The notes: generated from the sequence alone by a model not told the origin. Positions 50,194 to 59,468 are shown, counted from the first letter of the stretch. The stretch: DNA of 61,381 bases from CANKHJ01 sp035556495 (GCA_035556495.1 DATMEW010000070.1:1-61381); one strand, 5' to 3'. Numbers and translations: made by a program.

Positions 50194-50400
50194 ATGAAGA
50201 CCGACGACCTTCGCCGCATGTCGGTGGATCAGCTCGATGAGGAAGCTCTCAAGCTGAAGAAGGAACAGTTCAATCTGCGCTTCCAGCGCGCCACCGGCCA
50301 GCTCGAGAACACCTCGCGCGTCCGGGTGGTCCGCCGCGACATCGCACGCATCAAGACCGTCGCCACCCAGAAACGGGCCGGCGAAGGCAAAGCGAAGTAA
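50194..50400 (+). CDS. rpmC: 50S ribosomal protein L29
   Basis: 68 residues, ATG 50194. MKTDDLRRMSVDQLDEEAL then the two-helix hairpin (KKEQFNLRFQRATGQLENTS). Tunnel-exit protein. GGAGAG precedes the start. Confidence 0.97.
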   Translation: MKTDDLRRMSVDQLDEEALKLKKEQFNLRFQRATGQLENTSRVRVVRRDIARIKTVATQKRAGEGKAK

Positions 50401-50412
50401 AGAGGAATCGAG

Positions 50413-50661
50413 ATGCCGAAGCGCATGCTGCAAGGCCTCGTCGTCAGCGACAAGCAGGATAAGACAGTGGTGGTCCGTGTCGATCGCCGCTTCACTCATC
50501 CGATCATGAAGAAGACGATCCGGCGCTCCAAGAAGTACCATGCCCATGACGACGGAAATGTGTATACCGTCGGCGACACGGTGTGGATCGAGGAGCATGC
50601 CCCGATTTCGAAGTTGAAGTCCTGGACGGTTGTTCAGGGCGAGAAAAAGAAGCAGGTGTGA
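50413..50661 (+). CDS. rpsQ: 30S ribosomal protein S17
   Basis: 82 residues, OB fold. RMLQGLVVSDKQDKTVVVRV and TVWIEEHAPISKLKSWTVV are the family ends. Confidence 0.97.
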   Translation: MPKRMLQGLVVSDKQDKTVVVRVDRRFTHPIMKKTIRRSKKYHAHDDGNVYTVGDTVWIEEHAPISKLKSWTVVQGEKKKQV

Positions 50662-50699
50662 ACGCCTAGGCGTTCCTAGAAGAGAGGACCAGGTGCATC

Positions 50700-51068
50700 A
50701 TGATTCAGATGCAGACCAACCTCGACGTGGCCGATAATTCCGGTGCGCGCCGTGTGATGTGCATCAAGGTGCTGGGCGGTTCCAAGCGCAAGTATGCCTC
50801 CATCGGCGACATCATTGTCGTTTCCGTCAAGGAAGCTATTCCGCGCGGCCGCGTGAAGAAGGGCGAGGTCATGAAAGCCGTCGTCGTTCGCGTCGCCAAG
50901 GACATCAAGCGCGCCGATGGTTCGGTGATCCGTTTCGACCGCAATGCGGCCGTGCTGATCAACAACCAGAAGGAGCCCGTCGGAACCCGTATTTTCGGAC
51001 CGGTGCCGCGCGAGCTGCGCTCCAAGAACCACATGAAGATCATTTCGTTGGCGCCGGAGGTGCTGTGA
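50700..51068 (+). CDS. rplN: 50S ribosomal protein L14
   Basis: 122 residues, standard. MIQMQTNLDVADNSGARRVM and IFGPVPRELRSKNHMKIISL. Its TGA shares one base with the rplX start. Confidence 0.98.
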   Translation: MIQMQTNLDVADNSGARRVMCIKVLGGSKRKYASIGDIIVVSVKEAIPRGRVKKGEVMKAVVVRVAKDIKRADGSVIRFDRNAAVLINNQKEPVGTRIFGPVPRELRSKNHMKIISLAPEVL

Positions 51069-51394
51069 TGGCCGCTAAGATCCGCAAGGGCGACAAGGTC
51101 GTCATGCTGGTCGGCCGCGACAAGGGCCGGTCTGGCGAAGTGATCGAAGTTCGGCCCGCCGAGGGGCGGGCGCTGGTGCGCGGCCTCAACATGGTCAAGC
51201 GCCACCAGAAGCAATCCGCCCAGCAGGAGGGCGGTATCATTTCCAAGGAGAGCGCCGTGCAGCTCTCCAATCTCGCGCTCGCCGACCCGAAGGACGGCAA
51301 GCCGACGCGCGTCGGCTTCAAGTTCATCGGCGAGGGCGAGGCGCGCCGCAAGGTGCGGGTCGCGAAGCGTTCCGGAGCTGAGATCGATGGCTGA
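51068..51394 (+). CDS. rplX: 50S ribosomal protein L24
   Basis: 108 residues with a KOW motif (IRKGDKVVMLVGRDKGRSGE) and NMVKRHQKQSAQQEGGIISK. Overlaps rplN by one base and rplE by eight. Confidence 0.97.
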   Translation: MAAKIRKGDKVVMLVGRDKGRSGEVIEVRPAEGRALVRGLNMVKRHQKQSAQQEGGIISKESAVQLSNLALADPKDGKPTRVGFKFIGEGEARRKVRVAKRSGAEIDG

Positions 51395-52049
51395 TAAGAA
51401 GAAGCCCCAGGCCGAGCAGGGCGACAAGGCCGCGAAGAAGGCGAAGCCGCAGGCCGCCGCCGGAGTGGAAGCCGCCGCGGGCAAGCCCATGGCGCGCGAC
51501 CCCGAAGCTGCGCCGCGTCTGCGCGCGACGTTCGATGCCGACATCCGCAAGAAGCTTCTGGCGGACTTCGGCTACGGCAACGCGATGCAGGTGCCGAAGC
51601 TGGACAAGATCGTCATCAACATGGGCGTCGGCGAGGCTGTGAGCGACCGCAAGAAGGTCGAAACGGCGGCGGAAGCTCTGGCGGCGATCAGCGGCCAGAA
51701 GGCGGTCGTCACCCACGCCCGCAAGTCCATCGCGACCTTCAAGCTGCGCGAAGGCCAGGCGATCGGCTGCAAGGTGACGCTGCGCAACGCCCGGATGTAC
51801 GAGTTCCTGGATCGGCTGGTGAACATCGCCCTGCCGCGCGTGCGAGACTTCCGCGGCCTGAATCCGAAGAGCTTCGACGGCCGCGGGAATTATTCTCTCG
51901 GCATCAAGGAGCACACGATTTTCCCCGAGATCGACTACGACAAGGCGCAGGAGATCTGGGGTCTCGACATCACCGTCTGCACCACGGCGCGCAACGACGA
52001 CGAAGCCCGCGCGCTGTTGGCTGCATTCAATTTCCCGTTCCGGCAGTGA
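51387..52049 (+). CDS. rplE: 50S ribosomal protein L5, N-terminally extended
   Basis: 220 residues. The core from about residue 42 (RLRATFDADIRKKLLADFGY, MQVPKLDKIVINMGVGEAV, HTIFPEIDYDKAQEIWGLDI) is canonical L5, which binds 5S rRNA. Most L5 are ~180-185 residues; here a Lys/Ala-rich lead of ~35 residues (ADKKKPQAEQGDKAAKKAK) is added. CCGGAG nine bases before ATG 51387 supports the long form; the internal Met 35 (51489), which would give usual length, has no Shine-Dalgarno. Confidence 0.96.
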   Translation: MADKKKPQAEQGDKAAKKAKPQAAAGVEAAAGKPMARDPEAAPRLRATFDADIRKKLLADFGYGNAMQVPKLDKIVINMGVGEAVSDRKKVETAAEALAAISGQKAVVTHARKSIATFKLREGQAIGCKVTLRNARMYEFLDRLVNIALPRVRDFRGLNPKSFDGRGNYSLGIKEHTIFPEIDYDKAQEIWGLDITVCTTARNDDEARALLAAFNFPFRQ

Positions 52050-52094
52050 GGGGCCGGTAAGGCCACCTCAGACGCGGAGACCTAGGAGACACGA

Positions 52095-52400
52095 ATGGCG
52101 AAGACCAGTTCGATCGAGAAGAACAACAGGCGGCGCAAGATGGCCAAGCTGGCCGGACCGCGCAGGGCGCGCCTGAAGGCGATCATCAGGAACAAGGAAC
52201 TGCCGCTTGAGGAGCGGTTCGCCGCGACGCTGAAGCTGGCCGAGATGCCGCGCAACGAGTCGCCGACCCGCATCCGCAACCGTTGCGAAGTGACAGGGCG
52301 CCCGCGCGCGTTCTATCGCAAGCTGAAGATGAGCCGGATTGCGATGCGCGATCTGGGTTCCCGCGGCCTCGTGCCCGGCCTGGTGAAGTCGAGCTGGTAA
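52095..52400 (+). CDS. rpsN: 30S ribosomal protein S14
   Basis: 101 residues, the long zinc-free form (only one Cys, in RNRCEVTGRPRAFYRK). Ends SRIAMRDLGSRGLVPGLVKS. Confidence 0.98.
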   Translation: MAKTSSIEKNNRRRKMAKLAGPRRARLKAIIRNKELPLEERFAATLKLAEMPRNESPTRIRNRCEVTGRPRAFYRKLKMSRIAMRDLGSRGLVPGLVKSSW

Positions 52401-52412
52401 GGAGCGGACACC

Positions 52413-52811
52413 ATGGCACTGAATGATCCATTGGGAGATATGCTCACCCGCATCCGCAACGCGCAGATGCGGAACATGAGCAAGGTCTCGACTCCGTCCT
52501 CCAGGCTCCGGGCCAACGTGCTCGACGTGCTGAAGAACGAAGGTTTCATCCGCGGCTATGCCAGCGTTGAGCATGCCAACGGCCGGAACGAGATCGAGAT
52601 CGAGCTGAAGTATTTCGAAGGCGTCCCGGTGATCCGCGAGATCGCCCGGGTGTCCAAGCCCGGCCGCCGCGTCTATGCGTCGGTGAAGAACCTGCCGCGC
52701 GTCAACAACGGCCTCGGCGTCGCGATCCTGTCCACTCCGAAAGGGGTGATGGCGGACCATGACGCCCGCGACGCCAATGTCGGCGGCGAAATTCTCTGCA
52801 CGGTGTTCTGA
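52413..52811 (+). CDS. rpsH: 30S ribosomal protein S8
   Basis: 132 residues. DPLGDMLTRIRNAQMRNMSK and the C-terminal GVAILSTPKGVMADHDARD. S8 is the spc-operon autoregulator in E. coli; its mRNA site was not identified here. Confidence 0.98.
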   Translation: MALNDPLGDMLTRIRNAQMRNMSKVSTPSSRLRANVLDVLKNEGFIRGYASVEHANGRNEIEIELKYFEGVPVIREIARVSKPGRRVYASVKNLPRVNNGLGVAILSTPKGVMADHDARDANVGGEILCTVF

Positions 52812-52813
52812 TC

Positions 52814-53347
52814 ATGTCCCGTATCGGAAAAAAGCCGATCTCCGTTCCGTCCGGCGTCACCGCCAGCGTGGAAGGGCAGACGGTCAAGGTGAAGGGCCCG
52901 AAAGGGGCGCTTCAGCTCGTCATCCACGACGATGTCGTGGTGAAGATGGACAGCGGTGCGATCAAGGTCGACCCGCGCCACGAGACCAAGCGGGCCCGCT
53001 CGCTGTGGGGCACCTCGCGCACGCTGGTGTCGAACCTGGTGGAAGGCGTGACCAAGGGCTTCGAGGAGAAGCTTGAGATCACCGGCGTCGGTTACCGCGC
53101 CGCGATTCAGGGCAAGAACCTCCAGCTCGCGCTCGGCTTCAGCCACGACGTGCAGTATCCGATTCCGGAAGGCATCAGCATCGCGACGCCGAAGCCGACC
53201 GAGATCGTGATTTCGGGCATCGAGAAGCAGCGCGTGGGCCAGGTCGCCGCGGAAATCCGCGATTACCGGCCGCCGGAGCCCTATAAGGGCAAGGGCGTGA
53301 AATACGCAAACGAGTTCATCTTCCGCAAGGAAGGCAAGAAGAAGTGA
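52814..53347 (+). CDS. rplF: 50S ribosomal protein L6
   Basis: 177 residues, two L6 repeats. SRIGKKPISVPSGVTASVEG; LEITGVGYRAAIQGKNLQLA; PPEPYKGKGVKYANEFIFRK. Two bases after rpsH. Confidence 0.98.
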   Translation: MSRIGKKPISVPSGVTASVEGQTVKVKGPKGALQLVIHDDVVVKMDSGAIKVDPRHETKRARSLWGTSRTLVSNLVEGVTKGFEEKLEITGVGYRAAIQGKNLQLALGFSHDVQYPIPEGISIATPKPTEIVISGIEKQRVGQVAAEIRDYRPPEPYKGKGVKYANEFIFRKEGKKK

Positions 53348-53360
53348 TGGAGAGCTTTCA

Positions 53361-53723
53361 ATGACGAAGCTCAAGGTGCGGGCCGCGCGTCGGGCCGCGA
53401 AAGTAAGGCGTTCGGTGAAACGCGCGGCTGGTGGCCGTGCCCGCCTGTCGGTGTTCCGGTCATCCAAGCATATCTATGCGCAGGTGATCGACGATCAGAA
53501 GGGTGTCACGCTGGCGTCCGCCTCCTCTCTGGAGAAGGACCTGCGCGGCAGCCTCAAGACCGGCGCGGATGTCGAGGCCGCCAAGGCCATCGGCAAGCTG
53601 GTCGCCGAGCGGGCCGTCGCCAATGGCGTCAAGGACGTGATCTTCGATCGCGGCAGCTATCTGTACCATGGCCGAGTCAAGGCCCTGGCCGATGCCGCCC
53701 GCGAAGGCGGTCTGAGTTTCTAA
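53361..53723 (+). CDS. rplR: 50S ribosomal protein L18
   Basis: 120 residues. GGRARLSVFRSSKHIYAQVI and VIFDRGSYLYHGRVKALADA; binds 5S rRNA with L5. Confidence 0.98.
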   Translation: MTKLKVRAARRAAKVRRSVKRAAGGRARLSVFRSSKHIYAQVIDDQKGVTLASASSLEKDLRGSLKTGADVEAAKAIGKLVAERAVANGVKDVIFDRGSYLYHGRVKALADAAREGGLSF

Positions 53724-53766
53724 CGGATTGTGGGCTGCGGGCAGCCCAAGCAGGAAAGACAGTCTG

Positions 53767-54327
53767 ATGGCACGGGAACGCGAGCGCGAGCGCCGACACG
53801 AAGAGCGCGACAGCGAATTCGTGGACAAGCTGGTTCACATCAACCGCGTCGCCAAGGTGGTGAAGGGCGGCAAGCGCTTCGGCTTCGCGGCGCTGGTCGT
53901 CGTCGGCGACCAGAAGGGCCGCGTCGGATTCGGTCATGGCAAGGCCCGCGAGGTGCCGGAGGCGATCCGCAAGGCGACTGAGTCCGCCAAGCGCGGTCTC
54001 GTCCGGGTGCCGCTGCGGGAAGGCCGCACGCTGCATCACGACATTGCCGGCCGCCATGGCGCGGGCAAGGTCTATCTCCGTGCGGCTCCGGCCGGTACCG
54101 GCATCATCGCCGGCGGCCCGATGCGTGCGGTGTTCGAGACACTCGGGATGCAGGACGTGGTGGCGAAGTCGCTCGGCTCGTCGAATCCGTACAACATGGT
54201 GCGGGCGACTTTCGACGCGCTGAAGAACCAGGATTCGCCGCGGTCGGTCGCAGCCCGCCGCAGCATCAAGGTGTCCACGCTTCAGTCGCGCCGCACCGGC
54301 GTCGACGCCGTTGAAGCCACCGACTGA
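53767..54327 (+). CDS. rpsE: 30S ribosomal protein S5
   Basis: 186 residues from ATG 53767 (MARERERERRHEERDSEF). VKGGKRFGFAALVVVGDQKG and GRHGAGKVYLRAAPAGTGII are the signatures; fidelity protein of the mRNA entry site. The 13 extra codons upstream are unconserved. Confidence 0.98.
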   Translation: MARERERERRHEERDSEFVDKLVHINRVAKVVKGGKRFGFAALVVVGDQKGRVGFGHGKAREVPEAIRKATESAKRGLVRVPLREGRTLHHDIAGRHGAGKVYLRAAPAGTGIIAGGPMRAVFETLGMQDVVAKSLGSSNPYNMVRATFDALKNQDSPRSVAARRSIKVSTLQSRRTGVDAVEATD

Positions 54328-54341
54328 GGTGAGTGGGAATT

Positions 54342-54533
54342 ATGAGCAACGCTAAGACCCTCAAGGTGGAGCAGATCGGCAGCCCGATCCGCCGCCACCA
54401 TTCGCAGCGCGAGACACTCGTCGGCCTGCGGCTGAACAAGATCGGCCGTGTTTCGGAACTTCCGGACACGGACTCGACACGCGGCATGATCGCCAAGGTG
54501 GCGCATCTGGTGCGGGTCGTCGAAGACAAGTAG
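54342..54533 (+). CDS. rpmD: 50S ribosomal protein L30
   Basis: 63 residues from ATG 54342. LKVEQIGSPIRRHHSQRETL and LRLNKIGRVSELPDTDSTRG. Usual length. Confidence 0.97.
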   Translation: MSNAKTLKVEQIGSPIRRHHSQRETLVGLRLNKIGRVSELPDTDSTRGMIAKVAHLVRVVEDK

Positions 54534-54599
54534 GAGATCGCTGACCGTCGCTGCTGTCCCTGAGGGGATACCGGGCGGGTGCGGGTGAGAGGACTGACG

Positions 54600-55085
54600 A
54601 TGAAACTCCACGAGATTTCCGACAATCCGGGCGCGCGCAAGAAGCGCATGCGGATCGGCCGCGGAATCGGCTCAGGCATGGGCAAGACCGGCGGCCGCGG
54701 CGGCAAGGGCCAGACGGCGCGCTCCGGCGTGCGGATCAAGGGCTTCGAAGGCGGCCAGATGCCGCTGCACCGTCGCCTGCCCAAGCGCGGCTTCAACAGG
54801 CCGTTCTCGAAGGCCTATAACGAACTGAATCTCGACCGGGTGCAGACCGCCATCGATGCCGGCAAGCTCGATGCCGCCGCGACGGTGACGGTCGAGAGCC
54901 TGGTCAAGGCCGGCGTTCTGCGCCGTGCGAAGGACGGTGTCCGCCTACTCGGCGGCGGCGAACTGAAGGCCAAGGTCAATTTCGAGGTCAGCGGCGCCTC
55001 CAAGTCGGCGGTTGAGGCCGTCGAAAAGGCCGGCGGCAGCGTGACCGTGCTGGCGCCGAAGGTCGAGGCCGAGCCGGCGGCCTGA
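54600..55085 (+). CDS. rplO: 50S ribosomal protein L15
   Basis: 161 residues from ATG 54600 (MKLHEISDNPGARKKRMRIG). Gly-rich N-terminus (GSGMGKTGGRGGKGQTARSG) and C-terminal domain ending in an Ala/Glu tail. Confidence 0.98.
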   Translation: MKLHEISDNPGARKKRMRIGRGIGSGMGKTGGRGGKGQTARSGVRIKGFEGGQMPLHRRLPKRGFNRPFSKAYNELNLDRVQTAIDAGKLDAAATVTVESLVKAGVLRRAKDGVRLLGGGELKAKVNFEVSGASKSAVEAVEKAGGSVTVLAPKVEAEPAA

Positions 55086-55098
55086 TCCGCCGGTTTGC

Positions 55099-55122
55099 CT
55101 GCCCCGGACTTGTCCGGGGCAG
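55099..55122 (+). promoter_or_regulatory. Hairpin between rplO and secY
   Basis: CTGCCCCGGAC-TT-GTCCGGGGCAG, a near-perfect palindrome; a second small stem GCCGG-TTTTT-CCGGC lies near 55155. No T run, so attenuation or mRNA processing is more likely than simple termination. Confidence 0.5.
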
Positions 55123-55287
55123 CTCCGCTCGTTGCCGCCAGAACACAAGCGGAAGCCGGTTTTTCCGGCTGCCTGATTTGACTGTGCAGCGGGCTTGGGA
55201 TTGAGGGGGCCGCGCACCACATGAGTGCCGGTGACGTCTGGATGCTTCCGTGCGGGAGCAGGCGGCGAGGGGCATTCGGAGCCGGAT

Positions 55288-56619
55288 ATGGTCTCAGCAG
55301 CGGAACAACTCGCAGCCAATCTCAATTTCTCGGCGCTTGCCAAGGCCGAGGAACTCAAGAAGCGCATCTGGTTCACGGTGGGTGCGCTGCTGGTCTATCG
55401 CTTCGGCACTTATATTCCTCTGCCCGGCATCGACCCCACGGCCTGGGAGCAGATCTTTCGTTCCCAGGCGGGCGGCATTCTGGGCATGTTCAACATGTTC
55501 GCCGGCGGCGGCATCCACCGCATGGCGATCTTCGCGCTGAACATCATGCCGTATATTTCGGCATCGATTATCATTCAGCTCATGACCACGGTTTCGCCGA
55601 CCCTCGAAAACCTCAAGAAGGAGGGCGAGGCCGGCCGCAAGGTCATGAACCAGTACACGCGGTATCTCACCGTGGTGCTGGCGCTCTTTCAGGCTTACGG
55701 CATCGCCATCGGGCTTGAGGGCGCGGGCAGCACCGTGACCGACCCGGGCTGGATGTTCCGGATTTCGACCGTGCTCACGCTGGTCGGCGGCACCATGTTC
55801 CTGATGTGGCTCGGCGAGCAGATCACCTCCCGGGGCATCGGCAACGGTATTTCGCTGATCATCTTCGCCGGCATCGTCGCGGAGCTGCCCTCGGCCATCG
55901 TCAGTACCCTCGAACTCGGCCGCCAGGGCGCGCTGTCCTCGGGCATCATCCTGGTCGTGATCCTGATGGCCTTTCTGGTCACGGCTTTCATCGTCTTCAT
56001 GGAGCGCGCCCAGCGCCGGCTGCTGATCCAGTATCCGAAGCGTCAGGTGGGCAACCGGATGTTCGAGGGGCAGTCGTCGCATCTGCCGCTCAAGCTGAAC
56101 ACCGCCGGCGTCATCCCGCCGATCTTCGCTTCCTCGCTGCTGCTGCTGCCGACCACCGTCGCCAACTTCAATGCAGGGCAGGGGCCGGAATGGTTCGTGA
56201 CGCTGACGACCCAGCTTGCCCATGGCCGTCCGCTGTTCCTGTTCCTCTATATCGCGCTGATCGTGTTCTTCGCGTTCTTCTACACGGCCGTCGTGTTCAA
56301 TCCGACCGAAACGGCCGACAATCTCAAGAAGCACGGCGGCTTCATTCCGGGGATTCGTCCGGGCGAGCGCACGGCGGAATATATCGACCATGTGCTGTCG
56401 CGGATCACCGTGGTCGGTGCCGGCTATCTCGCCATCGTCTGTCTGATCCCGGAAATCCTGATCGCCTATGCGGCCGTCCCGTTCTATTTTGGCGGTACGT
56501 CGCTGTTGATCGTGGTCAGCGTGACGATGGATACGGTTGCCCAGATCCAGGGATACCTGCTGGCGCACCAGTATGAAGGCTTGATCAAACGTTCAAAGCT
56601 GCGGGGGCGGCGTCGATGA
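55288..56619 (+). CDS. secY: Preprotein translocase subunit SecY
   Basis: 443 residues, ten membrane segments. RFGTYIPLPGIDPTAWEQIF, the plug region, QYTRYLTVVLALFQAYGIAI, GLIKRSKLRGRRR at the end. Pore of the SecYEG translocon. ATG 55288 (MVSAAEQLAANLNF) is the family start; 21 upstream codons are unconserved. Stop overlaps adk. Confidence 0.98.
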   Translation: MVSAAEQLAANLNFSALAKAEELKKRIWFTVGALLVYRFGTYIPLPGIDPTAWEQIFRSQAGGILGMFNMFAGGGIHRMAIFALNIMPYISASIIIQLMTTVSPTLENLKKEGEAGRKVMNQYTRYLTVVLALFQAYGIAIGLEGAGSTVTDPGWMFRISTVLTLVGGTMFLMWLGEQITSRGIGNGISLIIFAGIVAELPSAIVSTLELGRQGALSSGIILVVILMAFLVTAFIVFMERAQRRLLIQYPKRQVGNRMFEGQSSHLPLKLNTAGVIPPIFASSLLLLPTTVANFNAGQGPEWFVTLTTQLAHGRPLFLFLYIALIVFFAFFYTAVVFNPTETADNLKKHGGFIPGIRPGERTAEYIDHVLSRITVVGAGYLAIVCLIPEILIAYAAVPFYFGGTSLLIVVSVTMDTVAQIQGYLLAHQYEGLIKRSKLRGRRR

Positions 56620-57215
56620 GATTGATACTGCTCGGCCCGCCGGGGGCCGGGAAGGGAACCCAGGCTCAGCGCCTGGTGGACAAGCATGGCATCGTCCAGC
56701 TTTCGACGGGCGATATGCTGCGTGCCGCGGTGCGCGATCAGACTCCGATCGGGCTCAAGGCCAAAGCGATCATGGATCGGGGTGATCTCGTCCCGGATGA
56801 GGTTGTGGTGGCCATCGTGGCCGACCGTATCTCGCAGCCGGACGCGCAGAAGGGCTTCATTCTCGACGGCTTTCCCCGCACGACGGGGCAGGCTGATGCT
56901 CTTGAAAAGATGTTGAAAAACAAGGGCTTGAATCTGAATTCTGTGATTGAGCTTGAAGTCGATCCGGCAATTCTGGTCTCTCGTGTCGAGAATCGCGTGA
57001 AGGAAATGCTCGCCCGCGGGGAGCAGCCGCGGGCCGACGACAACGCTGAAACCATCAAGAAGCGCATCGCCGCGTTTCAGGAGCAGACGACTCCGCTGGT
57101 TTCATATTACCGCGGCAAGGGTCTGCATCACGGCATCGATGGCATGGCCTCGATCGATCAGGTCGCCGCCGCGATCGACAGGATTCTCGATTCCGATTCT
57201 CCGGGCCGGGGATAG
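56616..57215 (+). CDS. adk: Adenylate kinase
   Basis: 199 residues. P-loop LLGPPGAGKGTQAQRL, NMP-binding STGDMLRAAV and FILDGFPRTTGQADAL. The LID is the short, zinc-free type, giving a length normal for alphaproteobacteria. Interconverts AMP, ADP and ATP. ATG overlaps the secY stop (ATGA). Codon use is slightly more AT-rich than its neighbours. Confidence 0.97.
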   Translation: MRLILLGPPGAGKGTQAQRLVDKHGIVQLSTGDMLRAAVRDQTPIGLKAKAIMDRGDLVPDEVVVAIVADRISQPDAQKGFILDGFPRTTGQADALEKMLKNKGLNLNSVIELEVDPAILVSRVENRVKEMLARGEQPRADDNAETIKKRIAAFQEQTTPLVSYYRGKGLHHGIDGMASIDQVAAAIDRILDSDSPGRG

Positions 57216-57319
57216 GAGCACCGCCAGATGGCGGCCGGGGAGTCAGGGGCGCATGCCTCGGCTTCCGGTCCTATCCGGAAAATGCGTGACAAAAGGCCCG
57301 TTTTGACGGTTGGTGGAGG

Positions 57320-57347
57320 TTGACGGCAGGCTATCTGATACTTTAAT
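57320..57347 (+). promoter_or_regulatory. Candidate promoter of the alpha operon
   Basis: TTGACG (57320-57325), 16-base spacer, TTTAAT (57342-57347), in the 273-base gap between adk and rpsM. Another TTGACGG lies 17 bases upstream (57303), giving a direct repeat. Confidence 0.5.
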
Positions 57348-57488
57348 GACACGGCATCCAGGTGGAGAGATTCTCACGATGCCGGACCCCAGAAAATGGG
57401 GAGGGTGTCGTGATGTTGCTTGTTCTTTCCTGCACTGACAAGAATTGAATCCCAAGCAGCCGGCAGGCCGGCAACAGGAGTGATGTCC

Positions 57489-57857
57489 GTGGCTCGTATC
57501 GCCGGCGTCAACATACCGACCAGCAAACGCGTTATTATCGGTCTCCAGTACATTCATGGTATCGGCCCGAAGAACGCCAAGGAAATCGTCAGCGAGATCG
57601 GCATTCCCGACGATCGCCGCGTTTCGCAACTGACCGATCAGGAAGTGTTGCAGATTCGCGAAATGATCGACCGTGACTATCTGGTGGAGGGCGACCTTCG
57701 CCGTGAGGTGTCCACCAACATCAAGCGCCTGATGGATCTCGGCTGCTATCGCGGCCTGCGCCACCGGCGCGGCCTGCCGGTCCGCGGCCAGCGCACGCAT
57801 ACCAATGCGCGCACCCGCAAGGGTCCGGCCAAGGCGATTGCCGGCAAGAAGAAGTAA
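57489..57857 (+). CDS. rpsM: 30S ribosomal protein S13
   Basis: 122 residues, the usual length, from GTG 57489 (VARIAGVNIPTSKRV). AGGAG at 57476-57480 is eight bases before this GTG but only two before the in-frame ATG at 57483, which decides the start. Ends in the tail GLPVRGQRTHTNARTRKGPA. Confidence 0.96.
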   Translation: MARIAGVNIPTSKRVIIGLQYIHGIGPKNAKEIVSEIGIPDDRRVSQLTDQEVLQIREMIDRDYLVEGDLRREVSTNIKRLMDLGCYRGLRHRRGLPVRGQRTHTNARTRKGPAKAIAGKKK

Positions 57858-57948
57858 TGCGCCTGGCGCGGGCCGCATGTCAGTGCGGGCCGCTTTCCGG
57901 GCTGTAGGAATGTTTGGACCCTGAGGGGTCCGCTTGAAAGGTCAGAGA

Positions 57949-58338
57949 ATGGGCAAGGAAGCCACCCGCGTTCGGCGCCGCGAACGGAAGAATATCTCTT
58001 CCGGTGTGGCGCATGTGAATGCGTCCTTCAACAACACGATGGTGACGATCACGGACGCGCAGGGCAACGCCATTGCCTGGTCGTCCGCCGGCACGATGGG
58101 TTTCAAGGGCTCGCGCAAGTCCACGCCTTATGCCGCGCAGATGGCGGCTGAGGATGCCTCCAAGAAGGCGCAGGAGCACGGCATGCGCACGCTGGAAGTC
58201 GAGGTGTGCGGCCCGGGCTCCGGTCGTGAGTCCGCGCTTCGTGCGCTCCAGGCCGCCGGCTTCACCGTCACCTCGATCCGCGACGTCACGCCGATCCCGC
58301 ACAACGGCTGCCGGCCGCGCAAGCGCCGTCGCGTCTGA
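57949..58338 (+). CDS. rpsK: 30S ribosomal protein S11
   Basis: 129 residues from ATG 57949 (MGKEATRVRRRERKNISSG). VAHVNASFNNTMVTITDAQG and DVTPIPHNGCRPRKRRRV are diagnostic. Platform protein. Confidence 0.98.
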   Translation: MGKEATRVRRRERKNISSGVAHVNASFNNTMVTITDAQGNAIAWSSAGTMGFKGSRKSTPYAAQMAAEDASKKAQEHGMRTLEVEVCGPGSGRESALRALQAAGFTVTSIRDVTPIPHNGCRPRKRRRV

Positions 58339-58439
58339 CAAGGTCTCATCCGGCTGCCGCCTGACGGCAGCCGCCGCCAAAACTTCCCACGGGGCGGAGT
58401 GGGGTACGCGGCAAGCCGCGCTGCTCAACGCGATGGGTG

Positions 58440-59468
58440 ATGAACGTGACGATTCAGAAGAACTGGCAGGAACTGATCAAGCCGAACAAGCTCCAGGTGA
58501 CCCCTGGGCATGACGGCAAGCGCGAGGCGACCGTCGTCGCCGAGCCTCTGGAGCGCGGCTTCGGCGTGACGCTCGGCAACGCGCTGCGGCGGGTGTTGTT
58601 GTCGTCGCTGCAAGGCGCGGCGGTGCAGTCCGTCCATATCGACGGCGTGCTGCACGAATTCTCGTCGATTCCGGGCGTGCGCGAGGACGTGACCGACATC
58701 GTCCTGAACATCAAGGACATCGCCGTCAAGATGCAGGGCGAAGGCCCGAAGCGCATGGTGGTGAAGAAGCAGGGCCCGGGCGTCGTCACCGCCGGCGATA
58801 TCCAGACCGTCGGCGACATCGCGATCCTGAACCCGGAACTCGTGCTCTGCACCCTCGACGACGGCGCCGAGATCCGCATGGAATTCACGGTCAACACCGG
58901 CAAGGGCTATGTGCCGACCGAGCGCAACCGCCCCGAGGACGCGCCGATCGGCCTGATCCCGGTGGACAGCCTGTATTCCCCGGTCCGCAAGGTCTCCTAC
59001 AAGGTCGAGAACACCCGCGAGGGCCAGATTCTCGACTATGACAAGCTGACCATGACCATCGAGACGTCCGGCGCGGTCACGCCCGAGGACGCCGTGGCCT
59101 ATGCCGCGCGCATCCTCCAGGACCAGCTCAACGTCTTCGTGAATTTCGAGGAGCCGCGCAAGGAAGTCGGCCCCGCGGAAGCCATCCCGGACCTGGCTTT
59201 CAACCCGTCCTTCCTCAAGAAGGTGGACGAGCTGGAGCTGTCCGTGCGCTCGGCCAACTGTCTCAAGAACGACAACATCGTCTATATCGGCGACCTCGTG
59301 CAGAAGACCGAGGGCGAGATGTTGCGCACGCCGAATTTCGGCCGCAAGTCGCTCAACGAGATCAAGGAAGTGCTGGCGCAGATGGGCCTGCATCTCGGCA
59401 TGGAAGTGCCGGGCTGGCCGCCGGAGAATATCGACGAACTCGCCAAGCGGTTCGAAGACCATTACTGA
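58440..59468 (+). CDS. rpoA: RNA polymerase alpha subunit
   Basis: About 340 residues: N-terminal assembly domain (GFGVTLGNALRRVLLSSLQG) and C-terminal DNA-binding domain (ELSVRSANCLKNDNIVYIGD, TPNFGRKSLNEIKEVLAQMG). ATG 58440 is listed; GTG 58446 (VTIQKNWQELIKP) is equally possible because GGTGA lies five bases before it and family members usually begin close to IQKNWQ. Confidence 0.98.
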   Translation: MNVTIQKNWQELIKPNKLQVTPGHDGKREATVVAEPLERGFGVTLGNALRRVLLSSLQGAAVQSVHIDGVLHEFSSIPGVREDVTDIVLNIKDIAVKMQGEGPKRMVVKKQGPGVVTAGDIQTVGDIAILNPELVLCTLDDGAEIRMEFTVNTGKGYVPTERNRPEDAPIGLIPVDSLYSPVRKVSYKVENTREGQILDYDKLTMTIETSGAVTPEDAVAYAARILQDQLNVFVNFEEPRKEVGPAEAIPDLAFNPSFLKKVDELELSVRSANCLKNDNIVYIGDLVQKTEGEMLRTPNFGRKSLNEIKEVLAQMGLHLGMEVPGWPPENIDELAKRFEDHY

